A stretch of 19,320 nt of DNA from Deltaproteobacteria bacterium (GTDB lineage: Bacteria > Desulfobacterota_C > Deferrisomatia > Deferrisomatales > JACRMM01): assembly GCA_016218905.1 (NCBI GenBank), contig JACRCS010000028.1:1-19320 (forward strand), given 5' to 3'. Each line of letters begins with the position of its first letter. Position 1 is the first letter of the stretch. Shown here in pieces: positions 1 through 7,987 of this stretch. Both the position numbers and the translations under genes were made by a program. The notes beneath the pieces are model-generated. The model searched no databases. It was not told the origin of the DNA and saw only the letters and a program-made list of their open reading frames with translations.

Positions 1-40
1 CAGTCCGAAACGGGAGCCGACAGCGCAGAGGAGGTTAGGC

Positions 41-358
41 ATGGAGACTTTCGTCATGGTGACGCGCCTTTCGCCGGACGCGGTGGAGTCTCCCGAGAAG
101 ATCGAGGAGCTGGAGGCCCAGGTGATGGAGCGCATCCGAAGCGAGTGTCCGCAGATCAAGTGGACACAGAATCTCACGCTCCTGGGCCCGTGGGACTATC
201 TGGACACCTTCGAAGCTCCCGACGTGGAGACCGCGATGAAGGCGTCGACGCTCGTCCGAACCTACGGCCACGCGCACACGGAGGTCTGGCCGGCCACGGA
301 GTGGAAGCACTACAAGAAGCTCGTTCACGAGCTCCCCAAGGGGAAGGGAAACGCGTAG
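41..358 (+). CDS. GYD domain protein
   Basis: This is a 105-residue protein of the GYD-domain family, small alpha/beta ferredoxin-like-fold proteins of unknown biochemical role. The fit is seen in an N-terminal strand (ETFVMVTRLSPDAV), a charged helix (residues about 17-33), a middle strand with LLGPWDYLDTFEAPD, a helix beginning DVETAMKAS and a final strand HTEVWPATEW. The DYLDTFEAPD segment is the part most typical of the family. The ATG is preceded by a near-perfect Shine-Dalgarno sequence (GAGGAGGT, 5-6 bases upstream), which fixes the start. It has no signal peptide or membrane segment, so it should be cytoplasmic. It lies just upstream of the FmdB-type gene on the same strand, but a GC-rich hairpin after its stop and a 157-base gap suggest separate transcription. 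Family assignment is fairly sure; function is not known. Confidence 0.85.
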   Translation: METFVMVTRLSPDAVESPEKIEELEAQVMERIRSECPQIKWTQNLTLLGPWDYLDTFEAPDVETAMKASTLVRTYGHAHTEVWPATEWKHYKKLVHELPKGKGNA

Positions 359-366
359 GAAGGGTT

Positions 367-403
367 GCCCCGCCCTGGTTAGCGCTCGCTTGTGGGGCGG
401 GGC
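367..403 (+). terminator. GC-rich hairpin after the GYD gene
   Basis: GCCCCGCCC (367-375) is perfectly complementary to GGGCGGGGC (395-403). The loop holds a smaller pairing (AGCG with CGCT at 381-390). The hairpin begins 8 bases after the TAG stop of the GYD gene. No U-tract follows, so it is not a classical intrinsic terminator. It could be a factor-assisted terminator or a 3'-end stabiliser. Confidence 0.4.
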
Positions 404-515
404 GCCCTCGGGCGCGAGGAGTGGCGCTCGAGCCGGACGATTGCGGGGCCGGGAGGCGGTCGTTAGGTTTTCTCCGGAAACGTGTGAGGATGGAACCCCT
501 CCAAGGAGCCGACCG

Positions 516-749
516 ATGCCTCTCTACGAGTATCAATGTGAAGAGTGCGGGCACGACTTCGAGCGACTCGTCTTCCACGACGAGGAAGAGGTCCGCTGCC
601 CGAAGTGTCGAGGAGACGTGAGGAAGCTCTTCTCTCCCTTCAGCTCCCCAGTACCGGACGAGGTCTGCGGAAAGCTGCCGAAGGGTGAGCAGCGCGAGCT
701 CTGCACCGAGTGCAGGGAAGGAGGCGGCGCTTGCCCCTTCTCGGCCTAG
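516..749 (+). CDS. FmdB-type zinc ribbon protein
   Basis: This 77-residue protein begins MPLYEYQCEECGHDFE, the hallmark start of the FmdB/CxxC_CxxC_SSSS zinc-ribbon family, named after a putative regulator near formamidase genes. Cys8, Cys11, Cys28 and Cys31 form one C2C2 zinc site. The tail, with Cys51, Cys63, Cys66 and Cys73 and ending GGGACPFSA, matches the Cys/Gly-rich C terminus common in the family. I chose the ATG at 516 because AAGGAG lies 7 bases upstream and the family motif starts exactly there, although the frame stays open to 390. Its stop lies only 4 bases from the stop of the convergent kinase gene. The family is thought to be regulatory, but no target is visible here. Confidence 0.88.
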   Translation: MPLYEYQCEECGHDFERLVFHDEEEVRCPKCRGDVRKLFSPFSSPVPDEVCGKLPKGEQRELCTECREGGGACPFSA

Positions 750-753
750 TCTC

Positions 754-2460
<1,707 letters not shown>

Positions 2461-2496
2461 GACCCCGCGATGGAGGCGGAGGAACGCGAGGCCTCA
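2461..2496 (-). other. In-frame TGA and link between the two kinase parts
   Basis: The CHASE4 part and the kinase part lie in one frame: 3354 and 2460 differ by 894 bases (298 codons), and the only interruption is TGA at 2494-2496. The 11 codons after it (2493-2461) continue the second membrane helix. TGA is the normal stop of many genes in this window (hdrC, hdrB, hdrA, korA, korB and the three molybdenum-enzyme genes), so recoding as Trp is not supported. This is a nonsense mutation, a base error, or a gene split in two. Confidence 0.85.
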
Positions 2497-3354
2497 GAGC
2501 GGACCACCGAGACCCACCGCCCATAGCGCGCCGCGGCGCACGAGAGCCGCCATGAAGACGTGGAGGCCGCGAGGAGCCGTCGCCCGGAGCACCGCCGCCG
2601 GCCGGCCCGCGAGATCGGAGACCGGAGCGTAGATGCCCATCTCTCGCGCGTCCAGGGGATGGCTGTAGTACCTCACCTCCCCCGACAGCGCCTCGACGGC
2701 CCTCCGGAAATCGGGCGCCAGAGCGGGGCCGACCGGCCGAAGGCTGAGGCTGAGGCCCATCTTCGCGCCCAGGCGGTCGAGCTCCGGCCGGTCGAGAAAG
2801 CGGCCGACGACGATCATGCCTGCGGCAGGCCCTTTTCGGTTGCTCCGCAGCACGGGATGCGCCGATACCAGCAGGGGGAGGTCCCCGTTCGGCAGGAGCC
2901 CCCCCGCAGGCCAGCCTCCGGCCGCGAGGCGGTGGAGGGCCACCTTCTGGAGCCGGCGCCCGAGGGCCGGAGCCACGGACTGCAGCGCTTTCCCGTCCCG
3001 GGGCAGGAAGGTCGCGTAGGCCAGCCTTCCCTCGTTGTCGAAGAGGGCCAAGAGGTTGAGCTGCAGGTTCAGCAGGGTCGGCACGTCGACATTGCGCGCC
3101 GGGTAGGTCGAGTCTCGACCGGTGACGAACTGATAGGTGTCGTCCCAGGAGCCCCAGTCCGACGCGGTGGACCCGATGCGGGCCTCGAGATCGGCGAGCT
3201 CGCCGAGGACCCGCTCCCCGTCCCGGCGGCTCCCTTCCGCCTCGATGTCGAGGAGGGCGCGGCCGAGCACGCTGCGTCCTGCCGTCCCCAGGAGGAGCAA
3301 GCCGCTCAGGAATACGGTGCCGAGGATCAAATGGCTTTTGAGTCGAATCGTCAA
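2494..3354 (-). CDS. CHASE4 sensor, 5' part of a broken hybrid sensor kinase
   Basis: This 286-residue product begins with TTG at 3354 (TIRLKSHLILG). It has a membrane helix at residues about 8-27 and then an extracytoplasmic CHASE4 domain, recognised by DWGSWDDTYQFV (Trp67, Trp70, Asp71, Asp72, Tyr74). It ends inside what should be the second membrane helix (GALWAVGLGGPL, then TGA). In the same frame after the stop the sequence continues GLAFLRLHRGVLRRLAGL, which reads as the rest of that helix plus the start of a HAMP domain. The two parts together would make an 866-codon CHASE4-HAMP-PAS-HisKA-HATPase-REC kinase. As it stands the sensor is cut off from its kinase. Domain calls are sure. The start codon is uncertain, because the TTG has only a weak GGGGCGG-type site upstream. 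Confidence 0.72.
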   Translation of the reverse strand: MTIRLKSHLILGTVFLSGLLLLGTAGRSVLGRALLDIEAEGSRRDGERVLGELADLEARIGSTASDWGSWDDTYQFVTGRDSTYPARNVDVPTLLNLQLNLLALFDNEGRLAYATFLPRDGKALQSVAPALGRRLQKVALHRLAAGGWPAGGLLPNGDLPLLVSAHPVLRSNRKGPAAGMIVVGRFLDRPELDRLGAKMGLSLSLRPVGPALAPDFRRAVEALSGEVRYYSHPLDAREMGIYAPVSDLAGRPAAVLRATAPRGLHVFMAALVRRGALWAVGLGGPL

Positions 3355-3437
3355 GGCCGCCCCTGGGAGCAGAGCTTCGATCAGGTCCCCCGCCGCGCAC
3401 GCCGTCGGGGCGCGATGATGACGGATCGTCCGCGATC

Positions 3438-3484
3438 GCCGAAATCAAAAGGCCTCTCAGGCGCCTGAGCGCCATTTTTTCGGC
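3438..3484 (-). terminator. Palindrome and candidate terminator after hdrB
   Basis: A 47-base imperfect palindrome lies between hdrB and the sensor kinase. Its centre, CTCAGGCGCCTGAG (3456-3469), is a perfect palindrome. Its ends, GCCGAAA and TTTCGGC, are also complementary, and A-rich and T-rich segments face each other between them. On the minus strand the inner stem is followed by GGCCTTTT, and on the plus strand by GCCATTTTTT. It starts 24 bases past the hdrB stop and may end hdr transcription or act as a control hairpin in front of the kinase. Confidence 0.45.
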
Positions 3485-3508
3485 GGCTCGAGGGGGGCGG
3501 ACCGCAGC

Positions 3509-4396
3509 TCAATCGTCTTGGACTGCCAGCGGGGTCTTCACTTTGTGGCTCTTGAAGTCGAGGCGCGCGGGGTCGGCGCCGAGGGAGTAGGCGACGAGCT
3601 CGGCGACGTGGTAGACGGGGATGAGGCGGCGCTCCTTGTCTCTGCGCCGCAGGAGGACCTGCCCTACGTCGAACTGCGTGAAGCACGTGGGGCAGGCCGT
3701 GACGAGCGCTTCGAGGCCCGCCTCGGCCATCCACCCGAGCTTCTCCTCGGTGATCCTCAGCGCCTCGTCGGGGCGCCCGGCGTTGATCCCGAGAGCGGCG
3801 CCACAGCAGAGGTCCTGCCGGTTGTACTCCACCACCTCCGCCCCAAGCGCCTCCAGGACGAGCTCCATCGACTCCGGCAAGGGATAGCGGGGATCCGGCT
3901 CTTCGTCCCGCATCATCCGCGTGGGCCGGTAATAGTGGCAACCGTAGTGGGTGCCGACCTTGAGCCCGGTGAGGGGTCGCTCCAGCTTCTCCCGGATCCG
4001 GCCGAGGAGCTCGTCGGTCGCGAGGAAGTCCGCGAGGTGGCGGATCCCGATGCCCCCTTTGAAGTGCTTCCCGTGGCGTTTGAGGAGGTCGTGCACGAAG
4101 AGGCGCTTCTTCTCGTCCTCGGCGAGGATATGGTTCGCCTCCCGCAGCGTATTGGTGCAACCCGAGCAGATGGTGACGACGTCGAGCCCCTTCTCCTCCG
4201 CGAGGCAGAGGTTTCGGGCCGCGAGCGCGAGGTAAGCGTCGAAGTGGGCGGCCTTGAGCCCCGTGGGTGCGGGGCAGCACCCGAACTTCACGTCCACGAA
4301 CTCGACGCCGAGCCGCGCCGCGAGCTCGCGGGTGGCGACCTCCACGCCGGGGTAGCGGATGGGGATCACGCAGCCGGTAAAGAGAGAGGTCTTCAT
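3509..4396 (-). CDS. hdrB: Heterodisulfide reductase subunit B (CCG domains)
   Basis: HdrB is the subunit that carries the disulfide-reducing or related catalytic site in heterodisulfide reductase-type complexes, through two unusual [4Fe-4S] clusters held by CCG domains. This 295-residue protein has both full motifs. The first is Cys9, Cys40-Cys41, Cys77 and Cys80 (FGCCPAPTG, TICSGCTNT). The second is Cys153, Cys197-Cys198, Cys235 and Cys238 (HYGCHYYRPTR, DLCCGAALG, TACPTCFTQFD). Its length is normal for the family and it has no membrane segment. The ATG at 4396 overlaps the hdrC stop in ATGA, indicating translational coupling. The frame is open upstream to 4816, but that stretch is hdrC read out of frame. 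The natural acceptor is unknown: outside methanogens it need not be CoM-S-S-CoB. Confidence 0.92.
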   Translation of the reverse strand: MKTSLFTGCVIPIRYPGVEVATRELAARLGVEFVDVKFGCCPAPTGLKAAHFDAYLALAARNLCLAEEKGLDVVTICSGCTNTLREANHILAEDEKKRLFVHDLLKRHGKHFKGGIGIRHLADFLATDELLGRIREKLERPLTGLKVGTHYGCHYYRPTRMMRDEEPDPRYPLPESMELVLEALGAEVVEYNRQDLCCGAALGINAGRPDEALRITEEKLGWMAEAGLEALVTACPTCFTQFDVGQVLLRRRDKERRLIPVYHVAELVAYSLGADPARLDFKSHKVKTPLAVQDD

Positions 4397-4860
4397 GGGA
4401 GATCCAGGATCTGGTCGAGCCCGGCTTCGCGGAAGATCGCCCGGATCTCTTTCGTGTCGGGCTTCTTCAGGGGCTTCAGCCCGAGTTCCTCGCGCACCCG
4501 GTCTGCCCGGGCGGGCGCCGGGACCGACCAGCCCGTCTCGGCCATCAGCTTCAGGCCGTCCCGCATGGGCTTGGGGAGATTCCCCCGCTTTGCGGCGAGG
4601 TTCATGATGTGCGTGAGGAGCCCACTGATCCGGATCCCGTGGGGGCACCGCTCCTGGCAAGCGTGGCACGTCGTGCAGCACCAGAGCTCCGCCCGGTCGA
4701 GCACCTCGTCCTGCTCGCCGTAGAGCATGTACCGCAGGATCACGTCCCGCGGGCTGTAACCCGGCACCACCCGCGCGGTTGGACAGCTCCCCGTGCAGAT
4801 CGCGCACTGGAGGCACATATAGAACTCTTCCTGATCATAGAGGTCGAGCGCTCTGGGCAC
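4393..4860 (-). CDS. hdrC: Heterodisulfide reductase subunit C
   Basis: HdrC is the small iron-sulfur subunit that passes electrons from HdrA to HdrB. This 155-residue protein has two [4Fe-4S] motifs: CLQCAICTGSCP (Cys16, 19, 22, 26) and CCTTCHACQERCPHGI. The Pro after each last Cys is usual for such clusters. Next comes the HdrC-type helical segment with LLTHIMNLAAKRGNLPKPM. The start is GTG at 4860, chosen because AGGAG lies 7 bases upstream. The gene overlaps hdrB by 4 bases (ATGA). It is separated from hdrA by a 556-base gene-free region rich in inverted repeats, so hdrCB may have its own promoter. It is soluble, with no membrane anchor, which suits the cytoplasmic HdrABC type rather than membrane HdrDE. 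Confidence 0.92.
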   Translation of the reverse strand: MPRALDLYDQEEFYMCLQCAICTGSCPTARVVPGYSPRDVILRYMLYGEQDEVLDRAELWCCTTCHACQERCPHGIRISGLLTHIMNLAAKRGNLPKPMRDGLKLMAETGWSVPAPARADRVREELGLKPLKKPDTKEIRAIFREAGLDQILDLP

Positions 4861-4889
4861 GGGATGCTCCTAACTTATTGACGGCGGGA

Positions 4890-4956
4890 CCGATCTGCCG
4901 ATCCCCTTTCCGACTTGCCGGAGGGACCGGAACGACTTTGCCGATCGCTCCCGATC
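4890..4956 (-). promoter_or_regulatory. Cluster of four GATCGG words upstream of hdrC
   Basis: On the minus strand GATCGG occurs at 4956-4951, 4946-4941, 4903-4898 and 4895-4890. The members of each pair are 10 and 8 bases apart, start to start, and the pairs are about 43 bases apart. The cluster is 30-96 bases upstream of the hdrC GTG, where an operator would sit. The word is not improbable in GC-rich DNA, so this is only a weak candidate. Confidence 0.2.
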
Positions 4957-5016
4957 TGCTTGGGGGCCGGGGGGGGGGCGGTGCCGCTTCCGGCCGTCGC
5001 GACGACATACGTGGAT

Positions 5017-5070
5017 GGATTCGCGTCGCGAGCGCCACGGAGGGCGCATGAGCGACGAGCAATCTCGAAA
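5017..5070 (+). repeat. Left arm of 54-base inverted repeat
   Basis: This arm, beginning GGATTCGCGTCGCGAG, matches the reverse complement of 5248-5301 at 51 of 54 positions; all three differences are transitions. It contains the small palindrome TCGCG-T-CGCGA. If the region is transcribed on the minus strand, in the direction of the hdr genes, two of the three differences become G-U pairs. It could be a dispersed repeat, a transposon remnant or the stem of a large RNA hairpin. Confidence 0.85.
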
Positions 5071-5201
5071 TAGATTTCGGGAGCGCGCCGGACCTCCACC
5101 GGCACCGCCCCACCCGCCTTCCACCTTCTTCGCCGGGTCTACGTGAGCGCGCGTCGCGCTCCCGCCCGAAGGGCGGTCGCGTCTCCTCCCCAACCACCCG
5201 G

Positions 5202-5218
5202 GCTGTTCGGGCGGTCCC
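5202..5218 (+). repeat. Left arm of a second, 17-base inverted repeat
   Basis: GCTGTTCGGGCGGTCCC here is the reverse complement of 5384-5400 with one difference. The pair is interleaved with the 54-base pair: its left arm lies between the long arms and its right arm beyond them. The two long-range pairings would therefore form a pseudoknot-like arrangement rather than a nested one. Confidence 0.65.
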
Positions 5219-5247
5219 GTCGTAGGGCGGGACGCTTCCACCAGTGG

Positions 5248-5301
5248 TTTCAAGATTGCTCGTCGCTCATGCGCCTTCCATGGCGCTCGCGACGCGAATC
5301 C
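5248..5301 (-). repeat. Right arm of 54-base inverted repeat
   Basis: This is the inverted partner of 5017-5070, separated from it by 177 bases. The arm also holds GCGCC and GGCGC around TTCCAT, which could fold alone as a small hairpin. Similarity stops sharply at TTTC on the inner side and continues only weakly for about six bases on the outer side, which suggests defined element ends. Confidence 0.85.
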
Positions 5302-5383
5302 CTCCAAGGATCTCGTCGGCCCGCCCGGACGGTCCCACGAGGGGGCCGGGTCGCGTAGCCCAGGATGGGCGGGAGCGACCAAG

Positions 5384-5400
5384 GGGACTGCCCGAACAGC
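5384..5400 (-). repeat. Right arm of the 17-base inverted repeat
   Basis: GGGACTGCCCGAACAGC pairs with 5202-5218 with a single difference. It lies 16 bases past the hdrA stop on the minus strand, so the hdrA transcript would include it. Confidence 0.65.
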
Positions 5401-5416
5401 ACCCCGACCGCAAAGG

Positions 5417-7903
5417 TCAGTCAGTCGCCGAACCGGCTCTCACCTCGGATCGCCTCGCCCGCGCCCCCACTTTCCCCTTCTCAGCCCGGCTCTTCTCCCT
5501 CTCCCTGAAGAACTTCATGCTCTTCTTGATCTCCGCAGGGGGAATCGTCTTCAGCTTCCGGGCGAGCTCGTTCACCTTCTCCTGGAACTTCTGGCCCTCG
5601 GCCGCGCTCACCCAGACGAGCTGCATCCGCTCCGGGTCGAGGTCGTTCTTCTTCATGAGGCTCCGGAGCCGGTTGTAGCGCCTTTCGGCGAAGGTGTTCG
5701 CGTCGATGTAGTGGCAGTCCCCGATATGGCAGCCGGAGAGGAGCACCATCCCAATTCCGCGGGCGAAAGCGTGCTCCATGAAGCGCTGGTCCACGCGTCC
5801 CGAGCACATGGTCCTCAGAATGCGGACCTCGGGCGCGTACTGCATCCGACCGACGCCGGCGAAGTCGGCCCCCGCGTACGAACACCAGTTGCAATTGAAC
5901 GCGAGGATCTTCTTCTCCGGCTCGTACTCCGTCAGCGCGTCGATCTGGGCGAAGATCTGCTCGTCGTTGAAGTGCCGCATCTCGATGGCACCGAAACCGC
6001 ACTCCGCCCCGCAGGTTCCGCAGCCCGCGCACGCCGCCGCGATCACCACCGCCTTCTTCCGGCCGTCGAGCGTGATCGCGTGGTACGGACACGCCTTCGC
6101 GCAGGCCCCACAGCCGGTACAGCGCTCCTCGTGCACCCGGGCCGTGATCGCCTCGACCTTCACGCTCCCGTTGTGCATCAGGATGTTGGCCCGGGCGGCG
6201 GCCGCGCTCGCCTGGGTCACGGCCTCCTTGATGTCCTTGGGCCCCTCGGAACAGCCGGCGAGGAAGACGCCCCGGGTCGACGTGTCCACCGGCCGGAGCT
6301 TCGGATGGGCGACCATGAAGAAGCCGCCGTGGGTCTGGGAGAGGGTGAGGAACTTGCGGACGACCTCGCTCCCCACGCTCGGCTTGAGCCCGATGGAGAG
6401 GACCACCATCTCGGCGTCCATCTCGTAGAGCTTGTTCATGAGCGTCATCTCGCCCAGGAGGCGGAGATCCCCGTTCTTGAGCTGCACCACCTCGCCGGGC
6501 AGCCCGCGAATGAACTGCACGCCCTCCCGCTTTGCCCGCTGGAAGAGGTCCTCGAAGCCTTTGCCGAAGGCCCGGATGTCGATGTAGAAGACCTTGATCT
6601 CGGTCTCCGGCCAGTGCTCCTTGATGAGGAGCGCGTCCTTGATCGTGTTCATGCAGCAGACGTTGCTGCAGTACGGGTTCGTCTTCTCCGAGCGCGAGCC
6701 GACGCACTGGATGAACGCCACCGACTTCGGCACCGCGCCGTCCGACGGGCGCACCAGGTGGCCGTGGGTGGGGCCGCCGGCGTTGATGAGCCGCTCGAAC
6801 TCCAGGCTCGTGATGACGTTGGGCGCCTTGCCGTAGAGGTACTGGGGGACCTCCGAGGCGTCGAAGACGTCCACGCCCGTGGCGACGACGATCGTCCCCA
6901 CGTGGAAGGTCTCCTCGGCGTCGGCGTCGTGGAAGTCGATGCACCTGCGGGAGCACGCCTCGACGCAGCGCTCGCAGACCTCCACTCCCGCCTTGTTCAG
7001 GCAGAGGTCCATGTCCACGAGGTACTTCGAGGGCACCGCCTGGGCGAAGGGGATGTAGATGGCGGTCCGGGTAGCGAGTCCCACGTCGAACTCGTTGGGC
7101 GCGAGCTGGGGACAGACCTTCGAGCACTCCGAGCACGCGGTGCACTCGTTCGTGACGTACTTCGCCCTGCGCTTGACCGTGACGGTGAAGTTCCCCACGT
7201 ACCCTCCGATGTTCGTCACCTCGGTGAGCGTCAGGAGCTTCACGTTGGGGTGGCGCCCCACCTCGGCCATCTTCGGCGCGAGGATGCAGATCGAACAGTC
7301 CATGGTCGGGAAGGTCTTGTCGATCTGGGCCATCCGGCCGCCGATCGACGGCTCCTTCTCGACGAGGAGCACCTCATAGCCGCCGTCGGCGAGGTCCAAG
7401 GCCGACTGGATGCCCGCGACGCCCCCGCCGATGACGAGGGCCTTCCGGAGCACCGGGATCTCGATCTCCTCCTGGGGTTCCAGGAGCCGCGCCCGCGAGA
7501 CCGCCATCCGGACCAGGTCCATCGCCTTCTCGGTGGCGCCCTCCCGGTCCCGGAGGTGGACCCAGGAGCAGTGCTCGCGGATGTTCGCCATCTCGAGAAG
7601 GTACGGATTGAGCCCCGCGTCCGTCAGACAGGAGCGGAAGGTGGGTTCGTGCATCCTGGGCGAGCAGGCCGCGACGACGACCCGGTTCAGCCCGTGCTCG
7701 GCGATGTCCTTCTTGATCCGCTCCTGTCCCGGTTCCGAGCAGGTGTAGAGCTGGTGCTCGGAGAGGATCACGTTCGGGAACTGGGCCGCGTGGAGGGCCA
7801 CCGCCTCGCAGTCCACCGAGCCGCCGATATTCAGGCCGCAGTGGCAGACGTACACGCCGATGCGCGGCTCCTCTCGTTTCTGCTGGGGCTCTCGTGGCTT
7901 CAT
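5417..7903 (-). CDS. hdrA: HdrA-MvhD fusion, electron-bifurcating flavoprotein
   Basis: HdrA is the FAD subunit that performs flavin-based electron bifurcation in Hdr complexes; MvhD is the [2Fe-2S] protein that connects it to an electron-donating enzyme. This 828-residue protein joins both. Residues 1-150 are the N-terminal HdrA domain (RIGVYVCHCGLNIGG). An FAD-binding GGGVAGIQSALDLADGGYE is at about 159-177, followed by the HdrA signature KTFPTMDCSICILAPKM (196-212). Cluster motifs are CTACSECSKVCP (254-265) and, in a ferredoxin domain, CTGCGACAKACP (595-606) and CAGCGTCGAECG (625-636). The MvhD domain spans about 665-790 (AFNCNWCSYAGAD, SGCHIGDCHY; Cys671, 674, 700, 725, 730). A charged tail follows. 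The ATG at 7903 is the first start in the frame but has only a poor ribosome site (GAGCG). It lies downstream of korC across a repeat array and upstream of hdrCB. Confidence 0.93.
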   Translation of the reverse strand: MKPREPQQKREEPRIGVYVCHCGLNIGGSVDCEAVALHAAQFPNVILSEHQLYTCSEPGQERIKKDIAEHGLNRVVVAACSPRMHEPTFRSCLTDAGLNPYLLEMANIREHCSWVHLRDREGATEKAMDLVRMAVSRARLLEPQEEIEIPVLRKALVIGGGVAGIQSALDLADGGYEVLLVEKEPSIGGRMAQIDKTFPTMDCSICILAPKMAEVGRHPNVKLLTLTEVTNIGGYVGNFTVTVKRRAKYVTNECTACSECSKVCPQLAPNEFDVGLATRTAIYIPFAQAVPSKYLVDMDLCLNKAGVEVCERCVEACSRRCIDFHDADAEETFHVGTIVVATGVDVFDASEVPQYLYGKAPNVITSLEFERLINAGGPTHGHLVRPSDGAVPKSVAFIQCVGSRSEKTNPYCSNVCCMNTIKDALLIKEHWPETEIKVFYIDIRAFGKGFEDLFQRAKREGVQFIRGLPGEVVQLKNGDLRLLGEMTLMNKLYEMDAEMVVLSIGLKPSVGSEVVRKFLTLSQTHGGFFMVAHPKLRPVDTSTRGVFLAGCSEGPKDIKEAVTQASAAAARANILMHNGSVKVEAITARVHEERCTGCGACAKACPYHAITLDGRKKAVVIAAACAGCGTCGAECGFGAIEMRHFNDEQIFAQIDALTEYEPEKKILAFNCNWCSYAGADFAGVGRMQYAPEVRILRTMCSGRVDQRFMEHAFARGIGMVLLSGCHIGDCHYIDANTFAERRYNRLRSLMKKNDLDPERMQLVWVSAAEGQKFQEKVNELARKLKTIPPAEIKKSMKFFREREKSRAEKGKVGARARRSEVRAGSATD

Positions 7904-7915
7904 GAGGCGCTCGAT

Positions 7916-7987
7916 GGTTTCGGTTTTTCGGTTTTTTCGGTCTTCGGTCTTCGGCTTAAACCGATTACCGAGAACCGATAACCGACA
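7916..7987. repeat. Inverted array of short words between korC and hdrA
   Basis: The left half (7916-7957) is a run of GGTTTC, GGTTTTTC, GGTTTTTTC, GGTCTTC, GGTCTTC and GGCTT. The right half (7960-7987) is four 7-base units ACCGATT, ACCGAGA, ACCGATA, ACCGACA. The right word is close to the reverse complement of the left one (TCTTCGGT versus ACCGANA), so the whole can fold as an imperfect hairpin with almost no loop. The right half overlaps the end of korC and the left half fills the hdrA leader. Variable unit length suggests slippage. Confidence 0.8.

Larger units (their letters stand above)
4861..5416. other. 556-base gene-free region with interleaved inverted repeats
   Basis: No reading frame here has family motifs or a convincing ribosome site. 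The open frames across it are arginine- and proline-rich, as expected from GC-rich non-coding DNA. It contains the 54-base inverted repeat pair (5017-5070 and 5248-5301), a 17-base inverted pair (5202-5218 and 5384-5400), small GC hairpins such as CCGCCC/GGGCGG near 5162-5176, a run of 10 G at 4969-4978, and four GATCGG words (minus strand) at 4890-4956 upstream of hdrC. The hdrC leader must lie in its low-coordinate end, but I find no clear promoter. Confidence 0.7.

Noticed and set aside
2494..2496. TGA read as Trp or selenocysteine in the sensor kinase
   Set aside because: TGA ends many genes in this window at places set by ATGA overlaps, and the codon lies in a membrane helix with no redox role. 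A nonsense change is simpler.
5143..5358. 71-codon plus-strand frame in the repeat region
   Set aside because: It simply translates the right arm of the inverted repeat. Its Arg/Ser/Pro-rich product matches the equally meaningless translation of the other arm.
4861..5416. CRISPR array or small coding gene in the gap between hdrA and hdrC
   Set aside because: The repeats are a single inverted pair plus one shorter pair, with no regular spacing. The open frames change composition across the repeats and have no ribosome site.
3509..7903. Methanogen origin because of hdrABC
   Set aside because: HdrABC homologues are common in bacteria, and there are no methanogenesis genes. FmdB-type, hybrid kinase and SPFH genes with Shine-Dalgarno sites fit a bacterium.
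5711..7981. A 756-codon plus-strand frame opposite hdrA
   Set aside because: It is the antisense of a clear HdrA-MvhD gene, is rich in His, Arg, Asp and Val as expected from such a shadow, and has no ribosome site or motif.
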